Below, piece by piece: positions 49,372-59,159 of a DNA stretch of 64,000 nucleotides. Source of the DNA: Thiothrix caldifontis (GTDB lineage: Bacteria > Pseudomonadota > Gammaproteobacteria > Thiotrichales > Thiotrichaceae); the NCBI RefSeq assembly GCF_900107695.1, contig NZ_FNQP01000004.1, positions 124,001 through 188,000 of the forward strand, read 5' to 3'. Under the pieces are notes generated by a model. That model saw only the letters and a program-made list of their open reading frames with translations, was not told the origin of the DNA and did no database searches. Each line of letters begins with the position of its first letter. Within the stretch, counting starts at the first letter, position 1. The position numbers and the translations under genes were made by a program.

Positions 49372-49737
49372 CTACAAAACCCGCTCTACATCCGCCTCTG
49401 TAATCGGAAACGCCAAGGTCGTTAATGGAAAACGTTCGGTCAATCGTACCAACTGGTGCGCCTGCTCTTTGTCGTAAAACACAATGACACGGGTATTCGA
49501 CCAACGCTGCACCACCGCCATCATGGATTCGAGACTGCTGGTACGATCACGAAAATCTGACTGGAAGTTAAATTCTGCCACAATCACAGCGGGGGTATTT
49601 TTCTTCAAAAACTGCAACACCTTGCGCATACTGGTTTCTCGCGTCACGCTATACCCCATGCGTTGATACAATGGGGTAAAATCTGGGTAGCCACCCTGCT
49701 CCACCACACTCAGCAGCAATTTTTCGTTTATTGGCAT
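49372..49737 (-). CDS. Uncharacterised small protein
   Basis: I do not recognise a family. The 121-residue protein has no signal or membrane segment. Its alternation of hydrophobic strands and helices (TPAVIVAEFNFQ, NTRVIVFYDKEQAHQL, LTTLAFPITEADV) looks like a receiver or flavodoxin-like alpha/beta fold, with an acidic residue at the end of the central strand (VAEF). It ends 3 bases from the convergent cytochrome gene and is divergent from the 141-residue gene. Confidence 0.7.
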   Translation of the reverse strand: MPINEKLLLSVVEQGGYPDFTPLYQRMGYSVTRETSMRKVLQFLKKNTPAVIVAEFNFQSDFRDRTSSLESMMAVVQRWSNTRVIVFYDKEQAHQLVRLTERFPLTTLAFPITEADVERVL

Positions 49738-49784
49738 TCTCGTCTCTCTTGTTTCACAATAAGCGTCAGTAACGGAGGTGAATC

Positions 49785-50210
49785 ATGCCACAATACGAAA
49801 GCTTTTATCGCGGCGATACGTTCGGCTCTGAAGCACGTACTCTACCCGCCTTACACTACAATGCCATGCGTCTCTTGCTGGACTTCAGCGGCAAATCGTG
49901 TGTTTTCGTCCCCGTGCGCACGATGCAGTACATGGCGGTCATTGATCGCGAGGAAGTGATTTTTGTGCCATCCCACCACAAGGTGGAAATCGAGTTTGCA
50001 TGGCGGTATTTCCAACCACAAGTACGCGAATCCCTGACTGATCCCGTGCCCTATACTTTCGAGTATTACAAGCCCGAAGCGTTAGCAGCAATGAAACGAG
50101 CGCAGAGTGAGTTTTTCCAGCATGTGCAATTGTTAGCGGGGAAGTTGCGGCAACAGGAAAAACCTGTCGCAGAAACCCGTAAGGTGCTCACTTTCCCTTC
50201 GCGTTCTTAA
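49785..50210 (+). CDS. Uncharacterised protein beside cbbR1
   Basis: A 141-residue protein with no recognised domain, no signal peptide and no Cys motif (one Cys). It has an aromatic-rich middle (EFAWRYFQPQV, PYTFEYYKPEAL) and a Lys/Gln-rich helix near the C-terminus. A strong GGAGGTG precedes the ATG, so it is surely translated. Its 3' end overlaps the convergent cbbR1 gene by 23 bases. It is divergent from the 121-residue gene, 47 bases apart. Confidence 0.75.
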   Translation: MPQYESFYRGDTFGSEARTLPALHYNAMRLLLDFSGKSCVFVPVRTMQYMAVIDREEVIFVPSHHKVEIEFAWRYFQPQVRESLTDPVPYTFEYYKPEALAAMKRAQSEFFQHVQLLAGKLRQQEKPVAETRKVLTFPSRS

Positions 50211-51105
50211 TAAAACGCGGGGCTTCCGCCATCACAAACTGCTTAAACTCGCGTGCAATGGGCGACAAGCGTTTGCCCTTACGCATTACGACATGCCAAT
50301 GGCGGTGAATCGGGAAATTTTCCACCTGTAAAATCACTAACCGCCCGCTATCCAGTTCCGGTTGAATGGTGTGCATCGATACAATCCCCAAGCCCAACCC
50401 TGCTTCCACCGCGTGCTTAATGGTTTCATTGCTGCGCATTTCCAGCGAATTTTTGCAACTGGCGCTGTATTTATGCAAGTGGCGCTCAATCGCGCTGCGC
50501 GTACCCGACCCTTTTTCGCGCACAATAAACCGTTCCGCCAGTACATCGCTCAGCAATAACGGGCGACCAATTCCCACCAGCGGATGCGTCGGTGCGGCAA
50601 TCACCACCAGCGGGTTTTCCATCAAACGTTCGGATTGCAAACCGTGACCTTTCGGCGGTTCGCCCATGATCACCATGTCCGGCTCGTGATTTTCCAACTG
50701 ATCCAGCAAGGTGTGGCGGTTGGTCACATCCAACGTGATATTGATGCCTTCGTGTTGTTGTGAAAACTCGGCCAGCAATTGCGTGACGAAATAATTAGCC
50801 GTGGTCGCCACGGATACAACGAGGTGTCCACCTTTAGTGCCCTTGAGTTCCTTCATTACCCCCAGCATGTCGTTGTGGGCTTGCAATACGCGGCTGGCGT
50901 AGTGTTGCACTTCCTTACCAATCGGGGTTAAGCACATCTTTTTGCCTTGGCGTTCAAACAGTGCCAGCCCACTATCGTCTTCCAACTGTTTGATTTGCAT
51001 GGAAACCGCAGGCTGGGTCATGAACAGCTTTTCCGCCGCACGGGTATAACTTTCGTATTGTGCCACCGCTTCAAAAATGCGGATTTGGCTTAATGAGTAC
51101 GGCAT
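50188..51105 (-). CDS. cbbR: LysR-type regulator CbbR (form I operon)
   Basis: A 305-residue LTTR with the HTH in AVAQYESYTRAAEKLFMTQPAVSMQIKQLE and an effector domain. CbbR activates cbb operons and senses Calvin-cycle metabolites. I start it at ATG 51105, which has AGGAGG 7 bases upstream; the longer start at 51153 is unlikely. It is divergent from cbbL, the usual CbbR arrangement, and closely related in style to the second regulator at 56669-57592. Confidence 0.92.
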   Translation of the reverse strand: MPYSLSQIRIFEAVAQYESYTRAAEKLFMTQPAVSMQIKQLEDDSGLALFERQGKKMCLTPIGKEVQHYASRVLQAHNDMLGVMKELKGTKGGHLVVSVATTANYFVTQLLAEFSQQHEGINITLDVTNRHTLLDQLENHEPDMVIMGEPPKGHGLQSERLMENPLVVIAAPTHPLVGIGRPLLLSDVLAERFIVREKGSGTRSAIERHLHKYSASCKNSLEMRSNETIKHAVEAGLGLGIVSMHTIQPELDSGRLVILQVENFPIHRHWHVVMRKGKRLSPIAREFKQFVMAEAPRFIKNAKGK

Positions 51106-51154
51106 TGTGTTCCTCCTAAAAACATCAGTATTGCTTATATTTACACGTTTCATT

Positions 51155-51190
51155 ATTGAGTTTCAATTATACCTACTGTTTGGCATACTT
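51155..51190 (+). promoter_or_regulatory. cbbL promoter with CbbR-type operator
   Basis: TTTCAA (51161-51166) and CATACT (51184-51189) are spaced 17 bases, with an extended TGG before the -10. The -35 lies within the inverted repeat ATTGA-GTT-TCAAT (51155-51167). The 14-mer TGAGTTTCAATTAT (51157-51170) followed by 14 bases and ATACTT is repeated exactly at the cbbM promoter. CbbR binding is inferred. Confidence 0.65.
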
Positions 51191-51263
51191 CTCCGCATCA
51201 GCAGGCAGTGCTTGTTGTTTAGGCAAAAACACTTTTTTCTTATAACCTCGTTGGAGGCACTTC

Positions 51264-52685
51264 ATGGCAGTTAAGAATTACAGCGCGGGCGTGAAAGAAT
51301 ACCGCGAAACCTACTGGATGCCGGATTACACCCCGAAAGATACCGACATCCTGGCTTGCTTCAAAGTTACACCACAGGCAGGTGTTCCACGTGAAGAAGT
51401 CGCCGCAGCGGTAGCCGCAGAATCTTCCACCGGTACATGGACTACCGTTTGGACTGACCTGTTGACCGATCTGGACTACTACAAAGGCCGCGCTTACGCT
51501 ATCGAAGACGTACCTGGCGATGATACTTGTTTCTACGCTTTCGTGGCTTACCCGATTGACCTGTTTGAAGAAGGTTCAGTCGTTAACGTCATGACCTCTT
51601 TGGTTGGTAACGTATTCGGTTTCAAAGCCTTGCGTGCGCTGCGTCTGGAAGACATCCGCTTCCCTATCGCTTACGTCATGACGTGCAACGGTCCACCACA
51701 AGGTATCCAAGTTGAACGTGACATCCTCAACAAATACGGTCGTCCGATGTTGGGTTGCACCATCAAGCCTAAACTGGGTCTGTCTGCTAAGAACTACGGT
51801 CGTGCGTGCTACGAAGGTCTGCGCGGCGGTCTGGACTTCACCAAAGACGACGAAAACGTTAACAGCCAGCCATTCATGCGTTGGAGACACCGTTTTGACT
51901 TCGTAATGGAAGCGATTCACAAAGCGGAAGCCGAAACCGGCGAACGCAAAGGTCACTACCTGAACGTGACTGCACCGACTGCTGACGAAATGATGCGCCG
52001 TGCAGAGTATGCAAAAGAAATCGGTGCGCCGATCATCATGCACGACTACATCACCGGCGGTTGGGCAGCCAACACCCAATTGGCACAATGGTGCCAAAAT
52101 AACGGCATGTTGCTGCACATTCACCGCGCCATGCACGCGGTACTCGACCGCAACCCGCACCACGGTATCCACTTCCGCGTGCTGACCAAGATCCTGCGTC
52201 TGTCCGGCGGCGACCACCTGCACTCCGGTACCGTTGTTGGTAAGTTGGAAGGCGACCGCGAAGCGACCTTGGGCTGGATCGACATCATGCGTGACAGCTA
52301 CATCAAAGAAGACCGTTCACGCGGTATCTTCTTCGACCAAGACTGGGGTTCCATGCCAGGCGTATTGCCGGTCGCATCCGGTGGTATCCACGTATGGCAC
52401 ATGCCAGCACTGGTTAACATCTTCGGTGATGATTCCGTACTGCAATTCGGTGGCGGTACATTAGGTCACCCATGGGGTAACGCGGCGGGCGCTGCTGCTA
52501 ACCGTGTCGCGGTTGAAGCTTGCGTTGAAGCACGTAACATGGGGCGCGAAATTGAGAAAGAAGGTAAAGACATTCTGGTTAATGCCGCGAAGTCCAGCCC
52601 TGAACTGAAGATCGCGATGGAAACTTGGAAAGAAATCAAGTTTGAGTTTGATACTGTTGACAAACTCGACGTTGCTCACAAGTAA
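51264..52685 (+). CDS. cbbL: RuBisCO large subunit, form IA
   Basis: The carboxylase of the Calvin cycle. The 473-residue protein has all catalytic residues: Lys168 (CTIKPKLG, spinach Lys175), carbamylated Lys194 with Asp196 and Glu197 ([12 protein letters not shown]), His287 (LLHIHRAMH) and loop-6 Lys327 ([10 protein letters not shown]). The sequence is form IA (proteobacterial green-like). GGAGG precedes the ATG. It forms an operon with cbbS, orf104, cbbQ1 and cbbO1; no carboxysome shell genes follow, so it is the cytosolic IAq-type arrangement. Confidence 0.98.
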   Translation: MAVKNYSAGVKEYRETYWMPDYTPKDTDILACFKVTPQAGVPREEVAAAVAAESSTGTWTTVWTDLLTDLDYYKGRAYAIEDVPGDDTCFYAFVAYPIDLFEEGSVVNVMTSLVGNVFGFKALRALRLEDIRFPIAYVMTCNGPPQGIQVERDILNKYGRPMLGCTIKPKLGLSAKNYGRACYEGLRGGLDFTKDDENVNSQPFMRWRHRFDFVMEAIHKAEAETGERKGHYLNVTAPTADEMMRRAEYAKEIGAPIIMHDYITGGWAANTQLAQWCQNNGMLLHIHRAMHAVLDRNPHHGIHFRVLTKILRLSGGDHLHSGTVVGKLEGDREATLGWIDIMRDSYIKEDRSRGIFFDQDWGSMPGVLPVASGGIHVWHMPALVNIFGDDSVLQFGGGTLGHPWGNAAGAAANRVAVEACVEARNMGREIEKEGKDILVNAAKSSPELKIAMETWKEIKFEFDTVDKLDVAHK

Positions 52686-52718
52686 TTGATTCTTTAACCT
52701 AATTTTGGAGTACATCAC

Positions 52719-53075
52719 ATGAGTGATATGCAAGACTACAAATCAAGCTTGAGCAATGCCGAGAGCCGCAAGTTTGAAACTTTCTCTTACCTGCCAGCGA
52801 TGAATGCGGATCAAACGCGCAAGCAAATCCAATACATCGTCAACAAAGGTTGGAACCCGTCCATCGAACACACTGAACCAGAAAATGCCTCCGGCAGCTA
52901 CTGGTACATGTGGAAACTGCCGATGTTCGGCGAAACCAACGTTGACACCATCTTGGCAGAACTTGAAAACTGCCATGCAGCCCACCCGAACAACCATGTG
53001 CGTTTGCTGGGTCTGGACAACTACGCACAATGTGCGGGTGCTTCGATGGTTATCTATCGCGGTAAAACTGTCTAA
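52719..53075 (+). CDS. cbbS: RuBisCO small subunit, form IA
   Basis: A 118-residue small subunit, with the conserved [35 protein letters not shown] and [12 protein letters not shown] segments. It assembles with CbbL as L8S8. The 33-base gap to cbbL and GGAG before the ATG fit a coupled pair. A stem-loop follows at 53093-53118. Confidence 0.97.
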   Translation: MSDMQDYKSSLSNAESRKFETFSYLPAMNADQTRKQIQYIVNKGWNPSIEHTEPENASGSYWYMWKLPMFGETNVDTILAELENCHAAHPNNHVRLLGLDNYAQCAGASMVIYRGKTV

Positions 53076-53092
53076 TTGATTAGGTGACAGTG

Positions 53093-53118
53093 TGTGGGGT
53101 GTATACAATACCCCCACA
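53093..53118 (+). terminator. Intercistronic stem-loop after cbbS
   Basis: TGTGGGG pairs with CCCC-CACA (one bulged C) around an 11-base loop. There is no T-tract. The position between the abundant RuBisCO genes and the accessory genes suggests an mRNA stabiliser or partial terminator that lowers accessory expression; a similar element follows cbbM. Confidence 0.5.
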
Positions 53119-53143
53119 TTAATCGCTAGAGGAGTACCGTTTC

Positions 53144-53458
53144 ATGGCTACAAAACCCGACCGTTACATTGGCATCAACAATGACATCAACGGTGGCATG
53201 ACCACTATTGGTAAGATTATCCGCGATGCGTGGGTCTTTGGTCTGATTCCCGAAACGGAAACTTGTCAAAATTGGAACCTAGCCGGGATTGACACTTTGC
53301 TGCAAAAGGTTAATGCCGAGTGGGACAAATACGGCTGTTTAGTCAGCCGCCTTCCCCCTGAGCTGGCAGCACGCCACCAACTCATTCATGATGCCGCCAT
53401 CGCCAAAGCACGCGCGGCAGGTTGGTCGGGTGAACACGAAACCGACTACGAAGATTAA
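53144..53458 (+). CDS. Uncharacterised 104-residue protein of the form I RuBisCO operon
   Basis: I cannot name a family with confidence. The protein has a compact pattern: DRYIGINNDINGGMTTIGKI, WVFGLIPETETC, then a helical part with LPPELAARHQLIHDAAIAKARAAGW and an acidic end. No TM or signal. AGGAG precedes the ATG. It sits between cbbS and cbbQ1 and has no counterpart in the cbbM operon, which points to a form I-specific accessory role (inference). Confidence 0.8.
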   Translation: MATKPDRYIGINNDINGGMTTIGKIIRDAWVFGLIPETETCQNWNLAGIDTLLQKVNAEWDKYGCLVSRLPPELAARHQLIHDAAIAKARAAGWSGEHETDYED

Positions 53459-53488
53459 AAACTTCACAGAATTTCAAGAGGATTAGCC

Positions 53489-54301
53489 ATGTCTGCATCC
53501 GTTGACCCAAACCAATACACCGTTAAACACGAACCTTATTACGAAGCAGTTGGCGACGAAATTGCACTTTATGAAGCTGCTTACAGCGCACGGATGCCGA
53601 TGATGCTCAAAGGCCCGACCGGTTGTGGTAAATCGCGTTTCGTCGAACACATGGCATGGCGGCTGAAACGTCCACTGATCACCGTGGCGTGTAATGAAGA
53701 CATGACTGCCTCTGACTTGGTAGGGCGTTTTCTGCTCGACAAAGACGGCACGAAATGGCAAGACGGCCCTTTAGCAACTGCGGCACGAATGGGCGCAATT
53801 TGCTATTTGGATGAAATCGTGGAAGCCCGCCAAGATACCACAGTCGTCATCCACCCACTAACCGACCACCGCCGCACCTTACCGCTGGACAAAAAAGGTG
53901 AGTTGATTGAAGCCCACCCTGATTTTCAGTTGGTCATTTCCTACAACCCCGGCTACCAAAGCTTGATGAAGGACTTGAAGCAATCCACCAAGCAACGGTT
54001 TGGGGCATTGGATTTTGACTATCCGCGTGAAGCGATTGAAATCGCCATCGTTTCCAAAGAATCCGGCGTGGATGAAAAGACGGCGGCAAAACTGGTTCAG
54101 ATTGCCCACCGTGCGCGTAACCTCAAAGGTCACGGGCTGGATGAAGGTATTTCCACCCGCTTATTGGTTTACGCAGGACAATTGATCAACAAAGGGGTTA
54201 CACCGTTGGCGGCGTGTTCAATGACAATGGTGACACCGTTGACCGACGACCCTGATATGCGGGATACATTGAACGCAGCGGTACAAACGTTCTTTGGGTA
54301 A
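53489..54301 (+). CDS. cbbQ: CbbQ, AAA+ RuBisCO activase subunit (form I)
   Basis: The MoxR-type AAA+ ATPase that, with CbbO, removes inhibitory sugar phosphates from RuBisCO. The 270-residue protein has a canonical Walker A GPTGCGKS (42-49), Walker B ICYLDEIVEARQD, sensor-1 region VISYNPGYQS and arginine-containing KQSTKQRF. AGAGGA precedes the ATG. It lies 18 bases before cbbO1. Confidence 0.96.
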   Translation: MSASVDPNQYTVKHEPYYEAVGDEIALYEAAYSARMPMMLKGPTGCGKSRFVEHMAWRLKRPLITVACNEDMTASDLVGRFLLDKDGTKWQDGPLATAARMGAICYLDEIVEARQDTTVVIHPLTDHRRTLPLDKKGELIEAHPDFQLVISYNPGYQSLMKDLKQSTKQRFGALDFDYPREAIEIAIVSKESGVDEKTAAKLVQIAHRARNLKGHGLDEGISTRLLVYAGQLINKGVTPLAACSMTMVTPLTDDPDMRDTLNAAVQTFFG

Positions 54302-54319
54302 ACCAAACGGTAGGCAACT

Positions 54320-56665
54320 ATGGCAATCCATCTTGAAGAATATCGGGAGTTCCTCGAAAAAATAACGCCACGTGTGCGTGATGTCCTCGATGGTTCCTAC
54401 CAAGAAGCCACGCGGGTGATGTCGCCCGGCGGGTTGCAAGATTACTTGGATGGTGCAAAAGCCATTCAGAAACTAGGGCGCGGCGAAGACCTGCTCATCA
54501 CCTATTTGCAGGAAATGCCGCTGGTTGCCAAAGAATGCGGCGAAGACATTATCCCCGATGTGGTCACAGCGGCAATGAAACTGGCGTCGATGGTGTCAGG
54601 CGAAGTTATTACCCTGATGCTATCAAGCCTACCTACTGCATCGCGGCATTTGGGGGATGCAGAATTGGTGCGCGGCTACCTGACGTTTATTCACCAGTTT
54701 TCCTCGACAGCGGCACGCGGTTTGCGCCCGATGCTGAATCACATGGATGAGTTACTCTCCAAACTCACCCTGAGCGGCTTGCGGCGTTGGGCGAATTTTG
54801 GGGCGCAAGCCTACCGCCGTGATTTCAATAATTTAACCAAATATTTTGATCTGGAATCAGCGGATAGTCGCGCTACTTTGCAGAAAGAACGGCGCGGGGT
54901 GTTGTTTGTCAAAACCCAGCGTAAGCTGAATTTTTACTTGCGGGCGTTGTGGGCGCGTGACTTTTTCCTGCGTCCGACGGGTGCGGATTACACCGATTTC
55001 CGCCCTTACATCGAGCACCGTATTTTCCATATGCCAGATGCGGTGGATGATCTTGGCGATATTCCGGGGCTGGAATTGTACCGCGCTACCGCTGCGCACA
55101 TGGCAGCACACCTGATGTATACCCGTAAGGCGTTGTCGGCGGAACAACTTAGTCCTGCGCAATTGTTTTTCATCGGCTTTATGGAAGATGCGCGGGTCGA
55201 ATACAAAGCCACGCAAGCCTTTCCGGGGCTGAAAACCTTGTGGAGTCGGCTGCTGACCGCGAATTATGACGGCGCGGTTGAACATCCGACCATGCGTTTG
55301 CTGGAAAACATCGCGCTGATGTTGCTGGATGAGCAGGTCACGGGTAAGGGTGATGAGGCGATTAGTGCGTTCGTGGCGAAATTCCATGCGAATATTGCGG
55401 AAAAGCAGGATGATGGGCAGTTCTCATGGCTGATGGGCGTGGAGCTTTACAATCTGTTTGCGGGGCGACGTGAAGTGCCGAGCTTGCGGATTCTGGAGCG
55501 CATCCGCATCCCTTACCGCGATGACAACCGTTATGTCTGGACGATGGAAGAAATGACGTGGGATGTTGGGTTTGAATACGTCCCCGCCAGCCAACGGCAA
55601 GTGCGCCGTCAGGTCAATGTGATGATGATGGCGAACGAGGTCGATTGCGAACTCGCGGGCGATGACGCGCAGGAAATCTGGACGTGTTCCACCGAAATGC
55701 GCCCGTATGAAGACGATTTGACCGACAACACCAAGACTTTCAATGAGATGTGGGGCAAAGAGCCGGTTTCTGAACCGTTTCATTATCACGAATGGGATTA
55801 CCACATTCAGTTGCACCGCCCCGATTGGGTGACGGTGTATGAACGTCGCCAGCAACGCGGTGATCCTGATGATATTCGGGCGATTATTGATGCTTACCGC
55901 CCGGTGGCGCATCGCATTAAGCAGATTATCGACTTGCTGACTCCCGATGGGGTGCAACGCCAACGCGGGCTGGAAGATGGCGACGAAATCGACATTAATG
56001 CGGCGGTGGATGCGATGATTTCGATCCGCATGGGTGAACAGCCGAACCCGCGCATTACCATGCGTAACGTGATTAAAAACCGTGACTTGGCGGTGGTGGT
56101 GTTGCTGGATTTGTCGCAATCCACCAATGAGGCGATGAAGGGTTCAGACAAAACGGTGCTGCAATTGACCCGCGAAGCCTCGACGCTGGTGGCAACGGCG
56201 ATTGAGGGGATTGGCGACCCGTATGCGATTCACGGCTTTGCGTCGGATGGGCGGCATGATGTGCAGTATTTCCGCTTGAAGGATTTCAACCAGCATTTCG
56301 ATGATGAAGCAAAGTCACGGCTGGCGGGGATGAAGGGGGGGCTTTCCACCCGCATGGGGGCAGCGTTACGTCATGCGGCGCACCATTTGCACAAGCAACC
56401 GGAACGCCGCAAGCTGGTATTGCTAGTGACGGATGGCGAACCGGCAGATATTGACGAGCGCGACCCGCAGCATTTGCGCTTCGATGCGAAAAAGGCGGTG
56501 GAGGAGTTGTATAGCCAAGGGGTGCAAACGTATTGTTTAACGCTTGACCCGCACGCCGATGATTATGTGAAACGGATTTTCGGGCAGAATAATTACACGG
56601 TGATTGACCATGTGGATCGGTTGCCGGAGCAATTGCCGGTGTTGTTTGCGAGTTTGACGAAGTAG
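54320..56665 (+). CDS. cbbO: CbbO, VWA-domain RuBisCO activase adaptor (form I)
   Basis: The adaptor that docks CbbQ on RuBisCO. The 781-residue protein has a long helical N-terminal part and a C-terminal von Willebrand A domain, whose MIDAS starts at Asp597 in LLDLSQSTNEA and includes LVTDGEPADID. Its stop is 3 bases from the convergent end of cbbR2. Confidence 0.95.
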   Translation: MAIHLEEYREFLEKITPRVRDVLDGSYQEATRVMSPGGLQDYLDGAKAIQKLGRGEDLLITYLQEMPLVAKECGEDIIPDVVTAAMKLASMVSGEVITLMLSSLPTASRHLGDAELVRGYLTFIHQFSSTAARGLRPMLNHMDELLSKLTLSGLRRWANFGAQAYRRDFNNLTKYFDLESADSRATLQKERRGVLFVKTQRKLNFYLRALWARDFFLRPTGADYTDFRPYIEHRIFHMPDAVDDLGDIPGLELYRATAAHMAAHLMYTRKALSAEQLSPAQLFFIGFMEDARVEYKATQAFPGLKTLWSRLLTANYDGAVEHPTMRLLENIALMLLDEQVTGKGDEAISAFVAKFHANIAEKQDDGQFSWLMGVELYNLFAGRREVPSLRILERIRIPYRDDNRYVWTMEEMTWDVGFEYVPASQRQVRRQVNVMMMANEVDCELAGDDAQEIWTCSTEMRPYEDDLTDNTKTFNEMWGKEPVSEPFHYHEWDYHIQLHRPDWVTVYERRQQRGDPDDIRAIIDAYRPVAHRIKQIIDLLTPDGVQRQRGLEDGDEIDINAAVDAMISIRMGEQPNPRITMRNVIKNRDLAVVVLLDLSQSTNEAMKGSDKTVLQLTREASTLVATAIEGIGDPYAIHGFASDGRHDVQYFRLKDFNQHFDDEAKSRLAGMKGGLSTRMGAALRHAAHHLHKQPERRKLVLLVTDGEPADIDERDPQHLRFDAKKAVEELYSQGVQTYCLTLDPHADDYVKRIFGQNNYTVIDHVDRLPEQLPVLFASLTK

Positions 56666-56668
56666 GCT

Positions 56669-57592
56669 TTAAGCCAACAACAACTGCTGATAATCCTGCG
56701 AATACGTCGCTGCCTCCGCAATCACATACTCCTTAAACGCCTGCGCCGCAGGGGAAAGCCATTTCCCCTCCCGCGTCACGATATGCCAATAACGCTGGAT
56801 CGGGAAATTCTGCACATCCAGAATCGCCAACGAATGCGTTTCCAGTTCCAGCCGGATACTGTGCAACGACACAATCCCCAACCCCAGCCCCGCAATCACC
56901 GAATACTTGATCGACTCATTGCTACCCATTTCCAGCGTACTGGTAAACGTATGCCCGTGTTCGGCAAAGAACCGCTCAATCGCCGCGCGTGTCCCCGACC
57001 CCGGTTCACGCACTACAAACTTTTCGCCAATAATTGCGGATACCGAAATAGCCTTCTGCCCCGCCAGCGGATGATTCGCAGGTGCAATCAACACCAGCGG
57101 ATTGCACATCAAACGTTGCGAATGCAAATCCAGATTCGACGGCGGCTCACCCATCACCACCAAATCTGCCTCGTAATTCTGTAACTGTTCCACCAGCGTC
57201 TTACGGTTGGTGATATTCAATGACACCGTAATTCCTTCATTCTGCTGCGAAAATCCCGCCAACATCCGCGTAATGAAATAAATCGAGGTGTTCGCCGCCG
57301 ATACATTGATAACGCCCTGATGCACATCCTTCAACTCTTCCAGCGTTTCCACCATGCCCTGATATTTCGCGGAAATCTCGCAGGTATAGGTGTGCATTGC
57401 CCGCCCCGCCGCCGTCAGCACAATGCGCTTGCCTTGGCGTTCAAATAACGACAAACCCACGTTTTCTTCCAATTGCTTGACCTGCATGGATATTGCAGGC
57501 TGCGTCATGTGCAACAATTCAGCGGCGCGAGTAAAGTTTTCCGTTTGGGCAACGGTCTGGAAGATCTGGATCTGGCGGAACGAAATGTGCAT
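56669..57592 (-). CDS. cbbR: LysR-type regulator CbbR (form II operon)
   Basis: A 307-residue LTTR with HTH in VAQTENFTRAAELLHMTQPAISMQVKQLE, paralogous to the regulator at 50188-51105 along its length (MVVMGEPP, FVREPGSGTRAAIERF, MGSNESIKYSV match its counterpart segments). It is divergent from cbbM, so most likely its dedicated regulator, though cross-talk is plausible given the shared promoter motif. Confidence 0.92.
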   Translation of the reverse strand: MHISFRQIQIFQTVAQTENFTRAAELLHMTQPAISMQVKQLEENVGLSLFERQGKRIVLTAAGRAMHTYTCEISAKYQGMVETLEELKDVHQGVINVSAANTSIYFITRMLAGFSQQNEGITVSLNITNRKTLVEQLQNYEADLVVMGEPPSNLDLHSQRLMCNPLVLIAPANHPLAGQKAISVSAIIGEKFVVREPGSGTRAAIERFFAEHGHTFTSTLEMGSNESIKYSVIAGLGLGIVSLHSIRLELETHSLAILDVQNFPIQRYWHIVTREGKWLSPAAQAFKEYVIAEAATYSQDYQQLLLA

Positions 57593-57670
57593 GTTGACTA
57601 ATTAACTCGGAAATTCAGGGTTTCTTGCTATCAGCATAACATAATCAAGCCTGATGTTTAAGTAAGAATA

Positions 57671-57706
57671 AATGAGTTTCAATTATGTTAAGCATCACTT
57701 ATACTT
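57671..57706 (+). promoter_or_regulatory. cbbM promoter with CbbR-type operator
   Basis: TTTCAA (57677-57682) and TATACT (57700-57705) are spaced 17 bases; the -35 overlaps the imperfect inverted repeat AATGA-GTT-TCAAT (57671-57683). The 14-mer TGAGTTTCAATTAT at 57673-57686 and the downstream ATACTT at 57701 have the same sequence and spacing as upstream of cbbL. Confidence 0.65.
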
Positions 57707-57757
57707 GCGCCCATCGAGAGTTATTGAACCATTTTTTACTCAATTGAGGAGAGAGTC

Positions 57758-59137
57758 ATGGACCAATCTGGACGTTACGCGGATCTTAGTCTGAAAGAAG
57801 AAGACCTGATCGCAGGTGGTGGGCACATTCTGGTTGCCTACAAAATGAAGCCAAAAGCTGGCTATGGCTATCTGGAAGCGGCTGCGCATTTGGCAGCAGA
57901 ATCTTCCACCGGTACTAACGTTGAAGTTTGCACCACCGATGATTTCACCAAGGGCGTTGATGCGCTGGTGTACCACATCGACGAAGCAACCGAAGACATG
58001 CGTATCGCGTACCCGATTGACTTGTTCGACCGCAACATCACCGACGGGCGCATGATGCTGGTGTCTTTCCTGACACTGGTTATCGGTAACAACCAGGGCA
58101 TGGGCGACATCGAACACGCTCAAATGATCGACTTCTACATGCCGCCACGCGCTATCCAGTTGTTCGACGGCCCTGCGAAAGACATTTCTGACATGTGGCG
58201 TATCCTCGGTCGTGATGTGAACAACGGTGGTTACATCGCCGGTACTATCATCAAGCCTAAGCTGGGTCTGCGCCCTGAGCCATTCGCTCACGCGGCTTAC
58301 CAATTCTGGCTCGGCGGCGACTTCATCAAGAACGATGAACCGCAAGGCAACCAGGTTTTCTGCCCAGCGAAAAAAGTTTACCCACTCGTATACGACGCCA
58401 TGAAGCGTGCACAAGACGAAACCGGTCAAGCGAAACTGTTCTCTGCGAACATCACCGCTGACGACCATTACGAAATGTGCGCCCGTGCTGATTTCATCCT
58501 CGAAACCTTCGGGCCTGATGCAGACAAGGTTGCGTTCCTGGTCGACGGTTACGTTGGTGGCCCTGGCATGATTACTACCGCACGTCGCCAGTACCCTAAC
58601 CAGTACCTGCACTACCATCGTGCTGGTCACGGCGCGATCACTTCCCCGTCTTCCAAGCGTGGTTACACTGCGTTTGTATTGGCGAAAATGTCACGTCTGC
58701 AAGGTGCTTCCGGTATCCACGTCGGCACCATGGGCTTCGGCAAAATGGAAGGCGGTTCCGATGACAAAATCATCGCGTACATGATCGAACGTGACGAGTG
58801 CCAAGGCCCTGTCTACTTCCAGAAGTGGTATGGCATGAAGCCAACTACCCCAATCATCTCTGGCGGTATGAACGCTCTGCGCCTGCCGGGCTTCTTCCAG
58901 AACCTGGGTCACGGTAACGTTATCAACACGTCCGGTGGTGGTTCTTACGGTCACATTGACAGCCCAGCGGCTGGCGCGATTTCCCTGCGTCAATCCTATG
59001 AGTGCTGGAAATCCGGTGCTGACCCGATTGAATTTGCGAAAGAGCACAAAGAATTTGCTCGCGCATTCGAGTCATTCCCTGGCGATGCTGACAAGCTGTT
59101 CCCAGGCTGGCGCGAAAAGCTGGGCGTACACAAGTAA
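57758..59137 (+). CDS. cbbM: RuBisCO form II
   Basis: The 459-residue form II carboxylase, low in CO2/O2 specificity and usually used at high CO2 or low O2. Catalytic residues keep Rhodospirillum rubrum numbering: Lys166 (TIIKPKLG), Lys191 carbamate with Asp193 and Glu194 ([12 protein letters not shown]) and loop-6 Lys329 (GFGKMEG). TTGAGGAG precedes the ATG. It leads the cbbM-cbbQ2-cbbO2 operon. Confidence 0.98.
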   Translation: MDQSGRYADLSLKEEDLIAGGGHILVAYKMKPKAGYGYLEAAAHLAAESSTGTNVEVCTTDDFTKGVDALVYHIDEATEDMRIAYPIDLFDRNITDGRMMLVSFLTLVIGNNQGMGDIEHAQMIDFYMPPRAIQLFDGPAKDISDMWRILGRDVNNGGYIAGTIIKPKLGLRPEPFAHAAYQFWLGGDFIKNDEPQGNQVFCPAKKVYPLVYDAMKRAQDETGQAKLFSANITADDHYEMCARADFILETFGPDADKVAFLVDGYVGGPGMITTARRQYPNQYLHYHRAGHGAITSPSSKRGYTAFVLAKMSRLQGASGIHVGTMGFGKMEGGSDDKIIAYMIERDECQGPVYFQKWYGMKPTTPIISGGMNALRLPGFFQNLGHGNVINTSGGGSYGHIDSPAAGAISLRQSYECWKSGADPIEFAKEHKEFARAFESFPGDADKLFPGWREKLGVHK

Positions 59138-59159
59138 GCCGCAAGCTACCACAGTAAAG

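Noticed and set aside
57740-58630. 296-codon antisense open frame across cbbM
   Set aside because: It is the shadow of a conserved, codon-biased gene; the product has no recognisable motif and the sense gene is intact.
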